Part shown: piece after piece, positions 35,026 to 47,839 of the stretch | Position numbering within the stretch: the stretch's first letter is position 1 | Layout of the letters: every line of letters begins with the position of its first letter | Assembly (NCBI GenBank): GCA_025331125.1 | Contig: JAOALB010000004.1 | Span: forward strand, 372,001 to 436,000 | Source of the DNA: Mycogone perniciosa | Taxonomy: Eukaryota > Ascomycota > Sordariomycetes > Hypocreales > Hypocreaceae | DNA length: 64,000 bases | Direction: 5' to 3' | Program-made: the position numbers and the translations under genes | The notes under the pieces: model-generated | What the model saw: only the letters and a program-made list of their open reading frames with translations | Told to the model about the DNA's origin: nothing | The model's database searches: none

Positions 35026-35518
35026 GGTTAATGATTGTTCTCAGCGGGAAAAAAAGAAACCTCAAACTGTCTGCAGTTTTCCGGATCGTAGAGCATATCT
35101 AGGTTGCTATGCATTCAACCTTGTTATCATTCAGATCTTACCCCACGCCTCACTCTCGCATTGCGTCATGTTTTGTCGTTCTCTCCAATCAATGCCATTT
35201 GATCGCCCTGACAGGTTGGTGGATGATGAGGAATTTGCTTCAATAAGCGAGCTGTCACAGCCCAATTGCCAAGACTTATACGGAATCTTATTTTCTTTAC
35301 GTATTAATGGTGGGCATCTTTTTATGGCTGCCTCTGTACCTGCCCGTGTCCCCGTTTATACCAAATTGACCTTTCCGTTATACTCCGAACTAAACAAAAG
35401 AAAAGAAAAGATTTCGTCGAGAGACATCGCTTCTAGCATCAACTACTCCGTAGTTCCTTGCATATATCATCATGCCCATAGCCCCTTGCGCCAGCACTAG
35501 GGGAACCCATTAGCCCGC

Positions 35519-36591
35519 TTAATACGCCTCCTTACTGAGCTTCTGCTGCTTCTTGAGTTTCCGAGTGAGCAAGAAGAACTTTGCCGCCCAAGACAACGTT
35601 GAGATCATCATGAAACCTGCAGCTATCCATGTGATGGTGTAAAACTTGTCTCCCTTGTCAGCAGAGACACTAACTTTGCGTCCCGCCTTGTTGATAGCCT
35701 TGGCTCCTATTGAGCCGGCTGCCGACGCGACGATGCTGCCAAGGGTGATGGAGGAAGCCCCCAAGAATGAAACCACCAGATTGGCGAGCACAATGATTCT
35801 CTTCTCTGATAGGAGCAAGGCCGGGATGCAAGCAAACATAGCGATGCCGCTGAAGCCGACACCCAGAACGTAGAAGATGAAGAGAGCGAGGAGGGCATCG
35901 TTGAGGCTGTCGATCTTGTCCTGGATCGAGTCGGGCCAGTTAATCTTGGCTAGGTTGAGGTTGAAAGGTCCAATGGAAAGTTCGTGGTCCAAGACGTCGG
36001 TGAGGTTGAAGCGGTCTAAGTAATGGTTAGCATGCGGATTCCCATATGGTGTTTCTGAGCAAAGAAAGTGAGGTTGATACATACAGGCAGGAGTCGAACT
36101 AGTACAGTTGGTAACGTTCAACTGAAAGTTGAATGCCGTGGCGTTGGGTCCAAAGTTCCCTTCACATGAGTTCATGATATGAAGGGAATACCAGTCCGAA
36201 ACACCAAGCTCATCAGCAAGATCCCCGACAAGATTACCGGCGACGTCGCCGACTTTTCCCTTGGCGCCGTCTTTGATGTCTTGCCATTTGTCCTTTAGCT
36301 TGTCGAGAAGGCCGCTGTCCTTGTCTTTGTCCTTGTTCTTATCCTTATCACTTTCTTTGTTGGAGTCGCGCTGAAGGAAATTTTCGCCGATCATGGATGT
36401 GTTCAACTATCAACGGACGTCAGGTCAGTGTCTCAAACACCAAGGGGGATTTTCTTTCTTACTCTGACGACGGCATAGTCCTCCATAAACCCCTTCTGAT
36501 ATCCTGCGAAGAGCGCCAAGTTCGTCAGGACGAAGCTGACGAGGCAGAGGATCAAGGGTAGGACAGCGGCGAATCTCAAGATGGAGGCCAT
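35519..36591 (-). CDS. SUR7/PalI family plasma-membrane protein
   Basis: Exons 36591-36463, 36406-36085 and 36015-35519 give 315 aa with four membrane segments: one at the N-terminus ('VLPLILCLVSFVLTNLALF') and three near the C-terminus. Between them is a long extracellular loop with a Lys/Asp-rich helix ('DKDKNKDKDKDSG') and the family's 'WYSLHIMNSCEGNF' block. SUR7 proteins mark eisosomes/MCC domains; PalI relatives sense ambient pH. The second intron (36084-36016, 69 nt, GTATGT, branch GCTAAC, TTAG) has no stop in frame, so an unspliced reading would insert 23 residues. The splice signals are near perfect, so I treat it as an intron. The C-terminal tail is basic. Confidence 0.85.
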
Positions 36592-37130
36592 TGTGGAGAG
36601 TCGTTTGAAAGTGTATTTATTGATGAAAAGAAAACGTGAACCTGCCGAGCCAGCGGAAGCAAATGCGTATGTATGGACAAGCACCCATTCTTTGGGGTAG
36701 AGGAAGCTCTAAATACCCCGAGTCGGCCATGGCTGTGAATCAAGGCAAAGAAACCGGAAACCAGGTTTGAGTATTGACCAGCATTCAAGCGCCTGATGAT
36801 TGGAAGGGAGTTGATTGAACAGGTTCTTTCTGCCACAAAGGGGACAATGCATCAGCCTGGACTGGTTGGCGCCTCGCCCGTTTGAGGCAGACGAGCGACA
36901 ATCATTGTGGGAAACAAAGACAATAGGCCTCGTTTGTTGTTGAAATGGCCGGCGCTTGCGTCACAATCATAATGGTGAAGAGTCTTGGTTGGCTGAGGAT
37001 GAATGATTGTCGTGAAGTCCGTGACAGGGATTAGTATAAGTTAAGTCAATGAGGGCGTCACCAAAATTGGAACAGCCTGCAATAATGCTTGCCGCTGTGG
37101 GGCCCTGTCGGCAACCAGCCGTGGAGCACC

Positions 37131-37193
37131 ACAGTGGAGGCTGCAGTGGCACAGTGGTGATTTCAGTGCCATTTCAGTGGTTGCTTCAGTGGA
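37131..37193 (+). repeat. Cluster of six CAGTG motifs
   Basis: CAGTG starts at 37132, 37144, 37152, 37164, 37175 and 37187, mostly as CAGTGG and with spacings of 8-12 bp; CCACTG follows at 37226. It lies in noncoding DNA about 550 bp upstream of the SUR7-like gene. It may be a degenerate minisatellite or a set of protein-binding sites. Confidence 0.5.
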
Positions 37194-37531
37194 GGCGCAC
37201 TGCAGTCTAGGTGCAGGAGAGTACTCCACTGCAGATATTTGGGACGCTGACAGCCACTCGAGACGGTGAAACGCGGGCATTTTGGAGCCATTGCCGCCAG
37301 CAGCGCCTCACACCGCAGCCTCCATTGGAATTTTGCTTCTTTCAGCGGCTACTGAAACGCCAAACGGTAATGCATCTTTGTGTGGACTGTTTAGACGAGG
37401 CCAAGAAAAGGACATAAACTTGCTTTGCCTCGTCCAAACTCAGAGAAAAACAAACAAACCTGGCTGACTATTCACAGCGTGTGGATTGGGTCGGCTGTTG
37501 AAGTTGAAGACAAACAACCAGACCATCAGAC

Positions 37532-37822
37532 ATGAAGGCGCCTACTATCTATATGTTGCTCAGTATGATTGCCTCAAGAGCGACCTATGTTACAATATGC
37601 ATACCTAGTGATGCACAAGTCAAATCAGCTGGTGAGTTGCGCGTGCCCTGCTGCAAGAGAGTGCAAGCGAGGAACGTGTCATGTCTCAGTAAGAGGACAA
37701 AGAGAGGTAGGACAGCCAACGGTGTACGTCTCATCGCCGGACCATCATCTGATGAATTCGATGAAAGAATGGACATCCATCTCCCCTCGGCACCTTGCCC
37801 ATTCCATGTCGTCATCAGCTAG
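37532..37822 (+). CDS. Possible small secreted protein, unsupported by family
   Basis: A 96-codon frame opening with a hydrophobic, signal-like N-terminus ('MKAPTIYMLLSMIASRATYV') and containing several cysteines. A GTGAGT donor and CTCAG acceptor (about 37632-37690) would replace the middle and shift to a different, Ser-rich C-terminus ending near 37864. I recognise neither version. The ATG has a reasonable context. This could be a lineage-specific effector-like protein or chance. Confidence 0.22.
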   Translation: MKAPTIYMLLSMIASRATYVTICIPSDAQVKSAGELRVPCCKRVQARNVSCLSKRTKRGRTANGVRLIAGPSSDEFDERMDIHLPSAPCPFHVVIS

Positions 37823-38690
37823 ATCTAGCTCAATTCTTCCCGCCTCTCGAGTCCGCCACGGATAGGGAGATGCCCACCTAGCGGTGAGGTGAGGCGCTTG
37901 GCAAGTCGGGGTAAAATCGCAAGAATATCACTGCTACTAGTACTATCGATGCCCTAAGCTACCAAGCAACCAAGCGTCATTTTATCCCCACAGAGCCTCA
38001 AACTTCAGCCGCGCTTCTCGAAGTTGGTGATGAATGCTCAATGACGTCGTGGTTGGTCTTCTCAGCCCCCCCAGGCCTGCATATTACTGGTCGCTAGCGA
38101 TGGCAGCCCTGTAGCCTGGCACATGCCATTGCCCACGTGAAGCTCCATCCCACTGACAGCGCCATTATGTACATGCTGAGAGGCGGCTGTTTCAGCGGGG
38201 TCGGCGCTATTATCGCCAAGTCCATAGCAGGAATCCGTACACATTACCTACCAAAGGACTCCTCCATCATATCATCGCCCTTCTCTCTCTCTCTCTCCAC
38301 CATCATCATCAGATTCTACTATTTCATCCCGCCCATCAACTCCCCTCTCTCGTCCCTCCTTGCATATCACAGGGGCTCTAAGGAGGACCCTGCAGGAGGC
38401 GCGCAAACCGGAAATTTTCCGTCAGAAAAAGAAAGAAGAGGGGCTGCTCGCTCGCAACTCCATTTCGACGCCACGTCTTAATCTCAATGGCAAAGTGAAC
38501 GCGTTCTAGAAACGATGCCATCGCAGTCCTCCGATCTTCTTCGACACCGTCTCTTTCGATCGACGATGCGATAGGCATCCCGTATTCCGTTTGCCCGCCA
38601 CCAAGCTGTCGCTTTGCTTGTCGCCTCTCCGTTCCATCATCCCTTTGCGTTGTGTCGCTACAGGCCCTTCCCTCCGAGTCTCTATCCAGA

Positions 38691-39690
38691 ATGTCGTCGT
38701 CTCTCGAAGCCAAGATCGTCGTTCTCGGCGCCCAAGGCGTGGGCAAAACCTCCCTCGTCATGCGATATTGCAAGGGTTCCTTCAATCCAGCCCAGATAAC
38801 TTCCACCGTAGGCGCCAGCTTCTTAACCAAGCGCGTCGTCGACATCGATTCCGATACTGTCGTGCGCCTTCAGATCTGGGACACAGGTACGTGCTCTGCG
38901 TTTGCATCCACCTTCCCTCTGTTACCTCGCATGCATCGCTGACCTTGTCCTGTTTGTTTCTGCAGCTGGCCAGGAGCGCTTCCGCTCCATATCGCGCTTA
39001 TACTACCGCGGCGCAAATGCCTGCATCCTTTGCTACAGCATCACCGATGCCCAATCCTTCATTGACATGGGCACCTGGCTCACCGAGCTCCGCCGCAACC
39101 TCCCCCAGGACGTCGTACTGCATGTAGTTGGCACAAAGGCCGATATTGTTGCCCGCGATCCCTCTCTCCGACAAGTGCCATTCGAGCGATGCATAGCCTA
39201 TGTCGCCGAGAACCTCGCCCCAGGCCTAGGGGGCACGCCACCCCCAACGGCCACACCTATCAACGGCCAGTCCTACCCGTCCTCTGGCGGCGAGCCGCGC
39301 AGCCCTAGCTCTAAGCGGAGCTCTGGCTTCTGGGGACAGGAGGTCGGCTGGGATGCCTGTCACGAAATTAGCGCCGAGAGCGGCGAGGGCGTTGAGGAGG
39401 TGTTTCGGGTTGTTGCGAGGAAACTCGTCGAGCAGAATCGCAAGATGCAGCAGGCGCTTCTGCTTGCGACCGCAACGCCAAACACCCCGGGTTACGAGGC
39501 TGGTATGGACGGTAGCTACTTCGAGGGCATGAACGGCAGGGGAAGTTTCCGTGTGGGACGAGATAGGAGGAGCTGGCTGTTCTCGCCAGCATTTTCTCCC
39601 GCTGTCACGGTCGATAGAACCGGTGCCACCCAGGAGCACGCTCAGCAAGATGATAACCAACAAAAACAACGACGCAGCAGATGTTGTTAG
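38691..39690 (+). CDS. Rab-like small GTPase
   Basis: Exon 1 (38691-38886) and exon 2 (38966-39690) flank a 79-nt intron (GTACGT...CTGCAG) and give 306 aa. G-box motifs are complete: P-loop 'GAQGVGKTS', switch I threonine in 'TSTVGASF', 'WDTAGQERF', 'GTKAD' (in place of the usual NKxD) and 'SAES'. The C-terminus ends 'RRSRCC', a double-cysteine geranylgeranylation signal. It is about 100 residues longer than most Rabs. The extra length is a Ser/Pro-rich insertion before the last G-box ('GGTPPPTATPINGQS') and a long C-terminal tail. It resembles the Rab5/21/24 group more than secretory Rabs, but I do not assign an orthologue. It would cycle on an endomembrane. Confidence 0.87.
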
Positions 39691-40420
39691 CTATGGCAAA
39701 AAGAAACATGCAAATTTCGGTCCAGGGCTTAAAACACATTGGCAGGCCGCCACTTTCGGCTGGCGTTCGGGGAAATATATGCGGTATGATCGAAGGGTAG
39801 GACAAACCATCCTAGACTAAGTGCCACAAGCTTTTGCAAGGTGTACGCAACCGATTTGAACTATGATTCTGGGTTGGGGAATACACTACTGATTGGGAAG
39901 AGCACAGGGCTATTCGCTGTTTGGCCTTCACGGAAGATTTTACTGGTTTGGAATACTAGGCAGAGCCTGGTTTTGTTTGAGATATCCCGTCTTGGTTTTT
40001 TCGTTCTATTCTCTCCTGTCCTTGTTGTTTACAAATCCTCTTTTATTTTCTCCTTTCGCACTCATCCTCCCGCTCCCCTTGTTGTGAGGACTGGCACTCG
40101 GTATTCAGCCCTGGTTGGCGTTCAGGATATATGGACTGGAATTGGGGGGGGAATAGTGGGAAGAGTGGGCGACATCCGCATCGTACGACATGTTTCCTCT
40201 GGCTGGTGGTGTTTATACAGATGATAGGAAGGGACCTCTCACGAGACATCATTTCCACATATTTCTTCCGGGCATTGTGGGGTTACCAATTCTTTTTTCT
40301 TGTTTGTGCTTTTCAACTCTGTGGAATTCGGGCTACAGTGCAACAGAGATGTTTGATGACGCATCCCTTGGGGATGCTTTTCTATAAACCCATTTATGCT
40401 GATGACCCTTCTATGGTTAC
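39691..40420. other. Convergent intergenic region
   Basis: About 730 bp between the ends of the Rab-like gene and the Slh1-like gene, which converge. It is T-rich with short frames in all phases, consistent with two 3' untranslated regions. No gene is supported. Confidence 0.5.
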
Positions 40421-43400
40421 CTATGGCTTCTTCTTGTCCAAATCATTGTCCACGGCTGGTGGAGCTGGGATGTCTACGCCAAGAATCCTGTGCTCCAGAC
40501 CAATATACGCATCACTGACGACAACAACATCCAGCTTGCGTGCCTGTCTAGCCTCCGGCTTTGGTAACTTGAGAACCGTCCGTGCCGAGGGATATGTGCC
40601 CTGGCCGAGCGACTTCTTACCGCCCGCCTTGTCAGCAGCACTGCCTCCCCAACCGAGACGCTTCACTGCGATGATTTCATCCCCCGCCACGTCCGCGACG
40701 ACGACGAACCACCCCTCAGTTTGGGGCTTGGGGAATTTGGGAGCGTAGATGCGAGCTTCCCGGTCGACAAGGGGGTTAAGACGCTTGATGTTCACAGTCA
40801 GTGAGAGGGTGGTGACTTCGTCTACCGAGACTTTAACATGTGGCAGCATAGATATGGCACGTTTGAAACGTGGTTGAAGGCTCGGTGAGATGCCAAGCTG
40901 CTTGGCGAATTTGCCAGCTTGGTCTTGGGAGAAAGAACTGATGGTCGTGAGCGGGGTTTCGTCTTGAATGGAACCAGCCTCAATGCCTGGGAGGATGGAG
41001 GCTGGAGGATCGGTTGGCCAGCGAGCGCACTTGATGCACTGCATGAGCTTGATCATCTGCAGACAACTGGATAGGTAGCCCATCTCAGTGAATACATCAA
41101 TGGACGCTTGAATAATACGAATAGCTTGATCCAGGACGCTCGTCTGATCGCCGACGTAATCGGTAATGGGTAGATCGATTCGGGCCATGAGCGCTTGCAG
41201 CAGCAGGAACGCTTTCACATGTGGATCCCACATGGGGAGTCCGAATGAGTGACCCGGGAAGGGCAGATTCTCTGATAAGGTATCATTGATGAGATCTTCG
41301 TTGTGGCGGACGGGAAGCTCGTCGTATTCGGTAGCCCGGCACATCCACGAGAGGACGTTGAGGAAGCTCGCCTGGGGCTTAGCATTGCGCACTAGATGCC
41401 GGATAGTCTTGTGGGAGAGATAATAGTAGCTCATGATCTTTCCAAGTGGCGTGGGATCTATATCCCCGTTCGGGAACACTTCCACACACTTGGACGTCGC
41501 AAGCTCATCGAGAGACTTTTCGACCATGTCAATCATGTAATCGTTGGCTAGTTGCTGGGCTGCCACGGTGCTGTGCTCCTCAGCCGAGATCTCCAATCCG
41601 TAGTAGGAAGGATTCTTGTGAAGCCTCCTGAAAAAGAATGTCCAAGTCAAATAGTCAAGCGCATCCTGTTTATTGAGGATAGTCTCTGCCGAGATTTCTG
41701 CACAAAGATGGTTATCCAATACCGTATGCAGTGATGATTCCACGGGGAATCCCGTGTGAAGGAAATGCTTGTAGAAATCCTTCTTTGAATCCTGAGTAAA
41801 AATGCGAGCCACGCCTGAATTGTCGAATTGGGGTCGTCCTGCTCGTCCCATCATTTGGAGAACATCTGTCAGGTCCATATCCTTGTATCCGCTTATCTTG
41901 GCATCATAGAACTGAGTGCCCTTAACGACAACGAGGTGGGCAGGTAGGTTTACACCCCACGCGAGAGTACTGGTTGCCACGAGAATCTGTATCTTGTTGT
42001 TTAGGAACAGCTCTTCGGCGAGCTGGCGATCAGACTCGACAAGACCGGCGTGGTGGAGGCCGATGCCAAAGTTGATAGCTTCCTTGAGAGCTTCATCTTT
42101 GACGCGCGATAAGTTAAGCTGCAGGTCTTCCTCATCCATACGAAGGAACCGTCGTGGATTGTCTTCCATGCCGCAAAAGTTGATGAGGTCTTTGGCGGTG
42201 AGACGAGTCTGTCGACGTGATGCCACGAAGACGATAACCGGTTTGTCAGGGCTATGATTCTTGATGGCCAAAAACGTTGGGCGATTCATAGATTGCATGA
42301 GAGGGCAGAAACCCCTGATCTCTGGGAACCCATCGATGTAGAGCTCCAAAGGGACAGGACGGACAGAGTGCCTGAAGTTGAAAAGCCCTTCCTTGACTCC
42401 TAACCAATTGGCCAAGTCTGTTGCATTGGCACATGCCGTTGACATTCCCAGCAGCCGTACTTTATTCTTAGTTGATGACGAGATATAGTTCATTCCTAAA
42501 GCAATCAGTCAGCAGCCCAAACCTGCACTTGGAGATTTGAGAGAGCCTTACGTGAAACAATAATTTCCAAAATAGGACCTCGGTCTCCAGCCAAGAGATG
42601 AATCTCGTCAATGATCACCAAGCTGACTTGCCTGACATATCCTCTGGTTTGCCACGAACGCGAGATGCCGTCCCACTTCTCTGGAGTTGTGATGATAATG
42701 TCGGCATCCTTGATAGTTCTGGTATCGGGAGTGTTGTCACCCGTAAGCTCAACTATCTTGAGTCCCAGTGGTTTAGCAAGTCGGTTGCCCCAATCCATAA
42801 CACGCTCACGAACCAGAGCTTTCATGGGAGCAATGTAGACCACCTTCGACTTCGGTCGCTCGCGGAATGCCCACCACATAGCAAGCTCAGCCGCCACTGT
42901 TTTGCCACTGCCAGTGGGAGAGCCCAACAGTACATTGGCCGAAGTGTGATGAAGAGTATGGAAGATCTGTGTCTGCATTGGATTGAAGAACTGGAACCGT
43001 TTGGCATAAATCTCTTCCAAGCCAGGGTTTTTCAGCGCCGTAATAGGGAGGGGCTGCAAATTGAGAAGTTCCGTGTACACACTCTCTGTGTCTGGTCGAA
43101 TGAGATGCTGGAAGGACACCGGAGTCACTGTTTCCGACCCAAGCCATCTATCGGATACGGCTCGAACATAAATCTGCGTTGGCAACGGGTCAGAAAGAGG
43201 AATTGTGAAGTTGAGCTCATGTTCATCGTGGAGCTTCCTCCTGTTGAGGATGAAGTATTCATGGTGATATATCTCGGATGTCTCCGAATTTTCGACCCAG
43301 ATGTAAAACGATTCCGAGGTTCCGTGAACCTGATCTTTCCACTGGAAATCAGGAATGACATAGAGCTTGATTCGTAGCACATCTCGGTTAAGCGGTGCTA

Positions 43401-46400
43401 TCTCAGCTTCCACATGAACAATTGGGAAGCTGTTGAGCAATTTTGCGATGTTCTTTCCAGCGCCATGATTGTGTACTAAGCTTCCAAGTTCCGCAGGTTC
43501 CATTTCCTTCATGGAGTCAATGGTCAGATGCTCCTTGGAATCGAGTTGGTTGAGCACCGGTTTGGCAAGGTCAAATTGATGAAGTGGGTGCTGGAACGGC
43601 CAGATTCTCTTCTCAATTGACTTGGATAAGGTCAAAAGCACGAGGCATTGGTGGCCCCATCTGCGATTCAGAGCGAGCATGAACAGAGCCCTGCAAATTC
43701 GGCCTGACTGCTGCGCTACATAATTCATGTCGTTGGAGAGAGCAAAGTCGTCGGGCTGTATTTTCGAGATGTATGACTGCAAAAGAATGTTTGTCTTCGC
43801 TTGGGGTGTGTCAATGCCTTTGTCAACATCGCAGGGAACGATATTTTTAAACTGAACCAGCTCTTTCTCCTCACTATCACGAGACTGAATGTTGTCAAAC
43901 TCTCCACTCATACTGATCATCTTTAACACATCGGCTTCAGTAGCCTGTGGTTGCATCATGGTATTGAACACTTGAATGCTTGTGTGAAGGATGTAGTACT
44001 GGCTAGCAATGCGTCCGATATCCTTGCTGCGTAACTCTTCAGTCCTCTCGTTGAAGATGATCATCTGGCACTGCTGAAGAGTTCGAGCAGCCTGTATGGC
44101 CAGCTGACGGCGCCGCTGGACGAGATTTGGATCGTCGCGTATCTCTGCCCATTCAATGCCATATGTCATGGGGCTCCTTTGCATCCGGACGAAGAGGTAC
44201 GAGTATCCAATCCACTGCACGGCCTCGGGGATAGAGGTGACTGTCCCCAAGGCAATTTCAGCGTTCAGGTTGTCAACTAGCTTCGTGGAGAATTTCGACT
44301 CAATAGGTTGTTGTTCCGTTATGGCGGACAGATAGTGTGCTAGCTTGTCGTGAGTCGTGCAGATCATACCAATGCCAGTGTCTTCGAACTGGGGACGTCC
44401 TGCACGACCAAAGATTTGCAATACATCAAGAATACTCAGATCGATGAATTTACCCTCTTGAGCACTGTAAACCTGGGTTCCCTTGATCACGACAGCTGCT
44501 GCGGGCAAGTTGACACCCCAAGCCAGAGTGGCCGTACAGCAGAGGACTTTCAGAACACCTTCGGCAAATAGCCGTTCCATGAGATTCCTGTCTGCTCTTG
44601 CCATACCTGCATGGTGGACACCAATACCCTTGGAGAGTAAGTCACGGATGTCTTTAGACCTTGACGTATTCATGTCCCGGGAAGCTTGGCTGTAGCGGGG
44701 ATGACCAGTCGGGTCAAATAGGTCCACGCAGAATTGCTCGATGGCCTTTTGGTGGAGCATCCTTGCCGTAACCATGGTGTCTCTCCGGGAATGCACGAAG
44801 ACCATAACTTGGTGGTCACGTTGGAGCATCTCTTTGACCTTGTCAAATGCAACGTTATCAAGGTTTTCTTTAGACTGCTTGGATCCAGCTTTACCCTTAA
44901 CACCAATGAAGTGTTGCTCAAGGGGCACCGGACGGAAAGACGCATCAAAGTAAAAGAGGCCTGCGTACTTGTTGACTTTTAAGAAGTCGGCAACATCGAC
45001 ATAGTTCGGGAGTGTGGCACTCAAACCAATAATTCGAATGAGCGATTGTGTACTCTCAACTTGCCTCTCAGTTCGAGCCACCAGTGATTCCAGTACCGCT
45101 CCTCGCTCATCGTGAAGCATATGAACCTCATCGATAATGAGCAGTCTCACTTTCTGTACGAGTTCAGTGTCGCCAGTTCCTTTTCTCGTGACGACATCCC
45201 ACTTTTCAGGGGTGGTGACAATGATTTGAGTTTGGACAATTTCCGCCTTGGTAAGCTGCATGTCGCCAGTGTATTCTCGACACTTGATGCCAAGCCAGGC
45301 CAGGCGCTTGCCCAGCTTTTCCGTGACTTCAGCAGCTAGTGCTTTCATGGGGGCGACGTAAACGATCTTAAAGTCCTCAGCACTCACAGCAAACTCGGTT
45401 GCTGTTGGGTTCTCGATGGGATTTGGGCACACATGTTGACCAATTGTGTGGAGAATGGTGAGCATGGCAGCGTCCGTTTTACCCTATTATTATGAGCGCA
45501 AATACAGGAAAATTAAGGCTCTCACAGACTCACCGCACCAGTTGGGGCACAAATTAACATGTTCTCACTGGTCTTGTATCCAACCGGGTAAACCAGGCTC
45601 TGCATGCGATTCAACGACTTGTAGCCTTTGAATGTGTTTCGGCAAAGTCCATCGAGCTCTGAAATCTTAACAAGCTTCTCTCCAGGTCCAGGGGTTCCCT
45701 TTCTGCCAGCCGGAATGGAGTATTCTTCATATTTGTCGAACTGGAGGCGTTCACTTCCCACGGGCAAACCATACTTCTTCCCGGAGGAACTCAACGTGTT
45801 GCCAGCATTATAAGCTTTGTATACATGAGGATACTGTGGCTCCTTGGCAAAGCTGGGAGCCAATGTAGCATTCTTATGCTCAAAATCTTGAAGACGAAGG
45901 GCCTCCTCTCGCTGAGCTTTTGTCAAGAGCCGCCGTCCTGTCTGCTCAGACGGCACAGATTGGGCTGAAACCGAGGCCACTACCTCATCCTTGTGACCCA
46001 ACAGCTCAATGATGAAGTCCAAGTCATCGAATCCGACCAGGTCAGTCAGATTCATTTGCAATTCGTCCTCTTGCTGACCAGAGGCTAACATGCTCATGAT
46101 CTGAGTCTGAAAAACGTCAGGAGACATGCCATTCTTGACTGCAATGGAGACGCATTTGCCGGCGAGCCATTCTGCTCCATATCCGCCTACTGTGTCGTTT
46201 TCGACGAAGTCGCTGCTGTACTCGTCCTCTTCATCGTCAGAGATGAAGTCCCAGACATCGTGGCCGCTGTTTCCAGACGAGTAGCCCTCGAAGTCGTCGT
46301 CGTCCAGGTCGGCATCAGCGTCAGGTGTCCTAGCGGGCAGAGGAAGCTTGAGTTCTGCTAGAGCAGCTTGCATATCAGCAAACTGTTGCCTCCATTGCGT

Positions 46401-46430
46401 CTCGGCAACGATGAGATCGTTTGAAGCCAT
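40421..46430 (-). CDS. SLH1: Slh1/ASCC3-type Ski2-like RNA helicase with tandem helicase-Sec63 cassettes
   Basis: Three exons (46430-45534, 45483-42552, 42495-40421) give 1967 aa, the length of yeast Slh1. Cassette 1 starts with 'APTGAGKT' (split by intron 1) and has 'IIDEVHMLHDERGA', 'GLSATLPNY' and 'RAGRPQF'. Cassette 2 has 'GSPTGSGKTVAAEL' and 'VIIDEIHLLAGDRG', then 'MSTACANATDL' and again 'GRAGRPQF'. Each is followed by a Sec63-like domain. The acidic N-terminus ('DADADLDDDDFEGY') is typical of Slh1 and differs from Brr2. Slh1 (Rqt2) is the helicase of the ribosome quality-control trigger complex that splits collided ribosomes in the cytosol. All motifs are intact. Both introns are short and canonical. 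Confidence 0.92.
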
Positions 46431-46958
46431 GGTTTGTCCCTTGGTCTTGATAGCTTGATATTGACTTGGGGGAGATGTTGGCGAGGGGAGAAATCAAGTG
46501 AAGGGAATTCCAGTTGAGTGTCTGTACGATGCCTGTCGATGTCCTACAACAGAAGCTGTTCCGAACTCTTGCTTTTAATATCCTCCTCGAGATTGATGGG
46601 ATTTTGGTGACGCATTGATCAGTGGTAATGAGTCCTCGGAACAGTCACACCGCCCCGCCACTGAAGCAAGATTTGCCCCGCCATTCCGCCCAAAAGCCAC
46701 CGCCCACATTACAGCCCTGTGCAGCTGGCACTACAGGGCAGTGGAGCCTAAAACCGGGGGACATGTGACAGTCCTACAGGGCCAGTTCCAGGCTTCTAGT
46801 TGATACATCTGGTGTCTGGTCCTCAACATCTTTGACGTCGTCCTTTTCCGCTGCTGTCAACAATCCTCTCCTTTCCTTTCACCCATTCTTGACGCCCATT
46901 TCAAAGCCTCATACCAGCCCAACAACACGGATATATCATCAGAACCACTGTCGCCACT
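46431..46958. promoter_or_regulatory. Divergent promoter region of SLH1 and YKT6
   Basis: 528 bp between the two start codons. CTACAGGGC occurs twice in direct orientation (46731-46739 and 46774-46782), and the first copy also pairs with CCCTGT at 46715-46720 to form an inverted repeat. These may be binding sites shared by both genes; that is inference. Confidence 0.45.
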
Positions 46959-47839
46959 ATGAAGCTGCACTACATCGGCGTACGTCCATCCTCGGCCTCC
47001 CCGCTCACCGTTTCCGATCCCCCTGCATCATCTCTCTAACACCAGCTGCTGGGCAGATCATTCGCAACGACGGCAAGCCCGTACATGAGATCGTTTGCGA
47101 GAAGGAGTTGAGCGCATACTCGCGCTTCACCCGCAACAAGTTTGTGCTCCCCGCGACCGCCAGAAACCCTCGACCACTTCTAACCACCAGGCATGCAGCT
47201 ATGGCGAGTTCATGACCCTGTTCGCAAAGACGGTCGCGGAGCGCACCCGACCAGCCCAACGACAAGGCGTCGAAGAACAAGGTGCGGCGGTACCCCTTTG
47301 ATTGTTATTGCAAGGCTTCGGTTGGACAAAGGAGGACTCACTACGTATCAAAGACTACACATTCCACGCCTACGGCCGCACCGAAGGCATCTGCGGCATC
47401 ATAATCTCCGACCACCAATACCCCGGCCTCGTTGCCCACCAGCTCCTCAGCAAAGTCGTCGACGAGTTCCTGGCCAAGCACCCACGCTCTTCATGGGCTA
47501 CTGGCGAGCCCCAGCTACCGTTCCCCGAGCTACGCGACTACCTCGCCAAGTACCAAGACCCCCAACAGGCCGACAGCATCATGAAGATCCAGAAGGAGCT
47601 GGACGAGACCAAGATTGTGCTGCACAAGACCATCGAGAGCGTGTTGCAGCGAGGAGAGAAGATTGATGATCTGGTGGCCAAGAGCGACGGCCTGAGTGCC
47701 CAGAGCAAGATGTTTTACCGTATGGAACCCCCCGCCCAACTAATCCCCCGTTCGTTTGATATGAAACGTAGTGACCATCGACTAACGTGTGAAAATAGAG
47801 CAAGCTAAAAAGCAAAACTCCTGCTGCGTGTTGATGTAA
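46959..47839 (+). CDS. YKT6: Longin-domain R-SNARE Ykt6
   Basis: Five exons (46959-46979, 47057-47139, 47199-47281, 47354-47719, 47799-47839) give 197 aa. The longin domain starts 'MKLHYIG' and continues through 'CEKELSAYSRFTRN', 'GEFMTLFAKTVAERT' and 'YGRTEGICGIIISD'. The SNARE motif follows with 'ETKIVLHKTIESVLQRGEKI'. The last, 41-nt exon supplies 'KKQNSCCVLM': a palmitoylated and farnesylated double cysteine ending in a CAAX box. The CAAX tail appears only after the last intron (GTATGG...AATAG), so a reading that ignores it ends in a spurious tail. Ykt6 drives fusion at Golgi, endosome, vacuole and autophagosome membranes. The first exon encodes only seven residues. Confidence 0.92.

Noticed and set aside
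42598..43377. Plus-strand frame of about 260 codons
   Set aside because: Antisense shadow of the SLH1 helicase.
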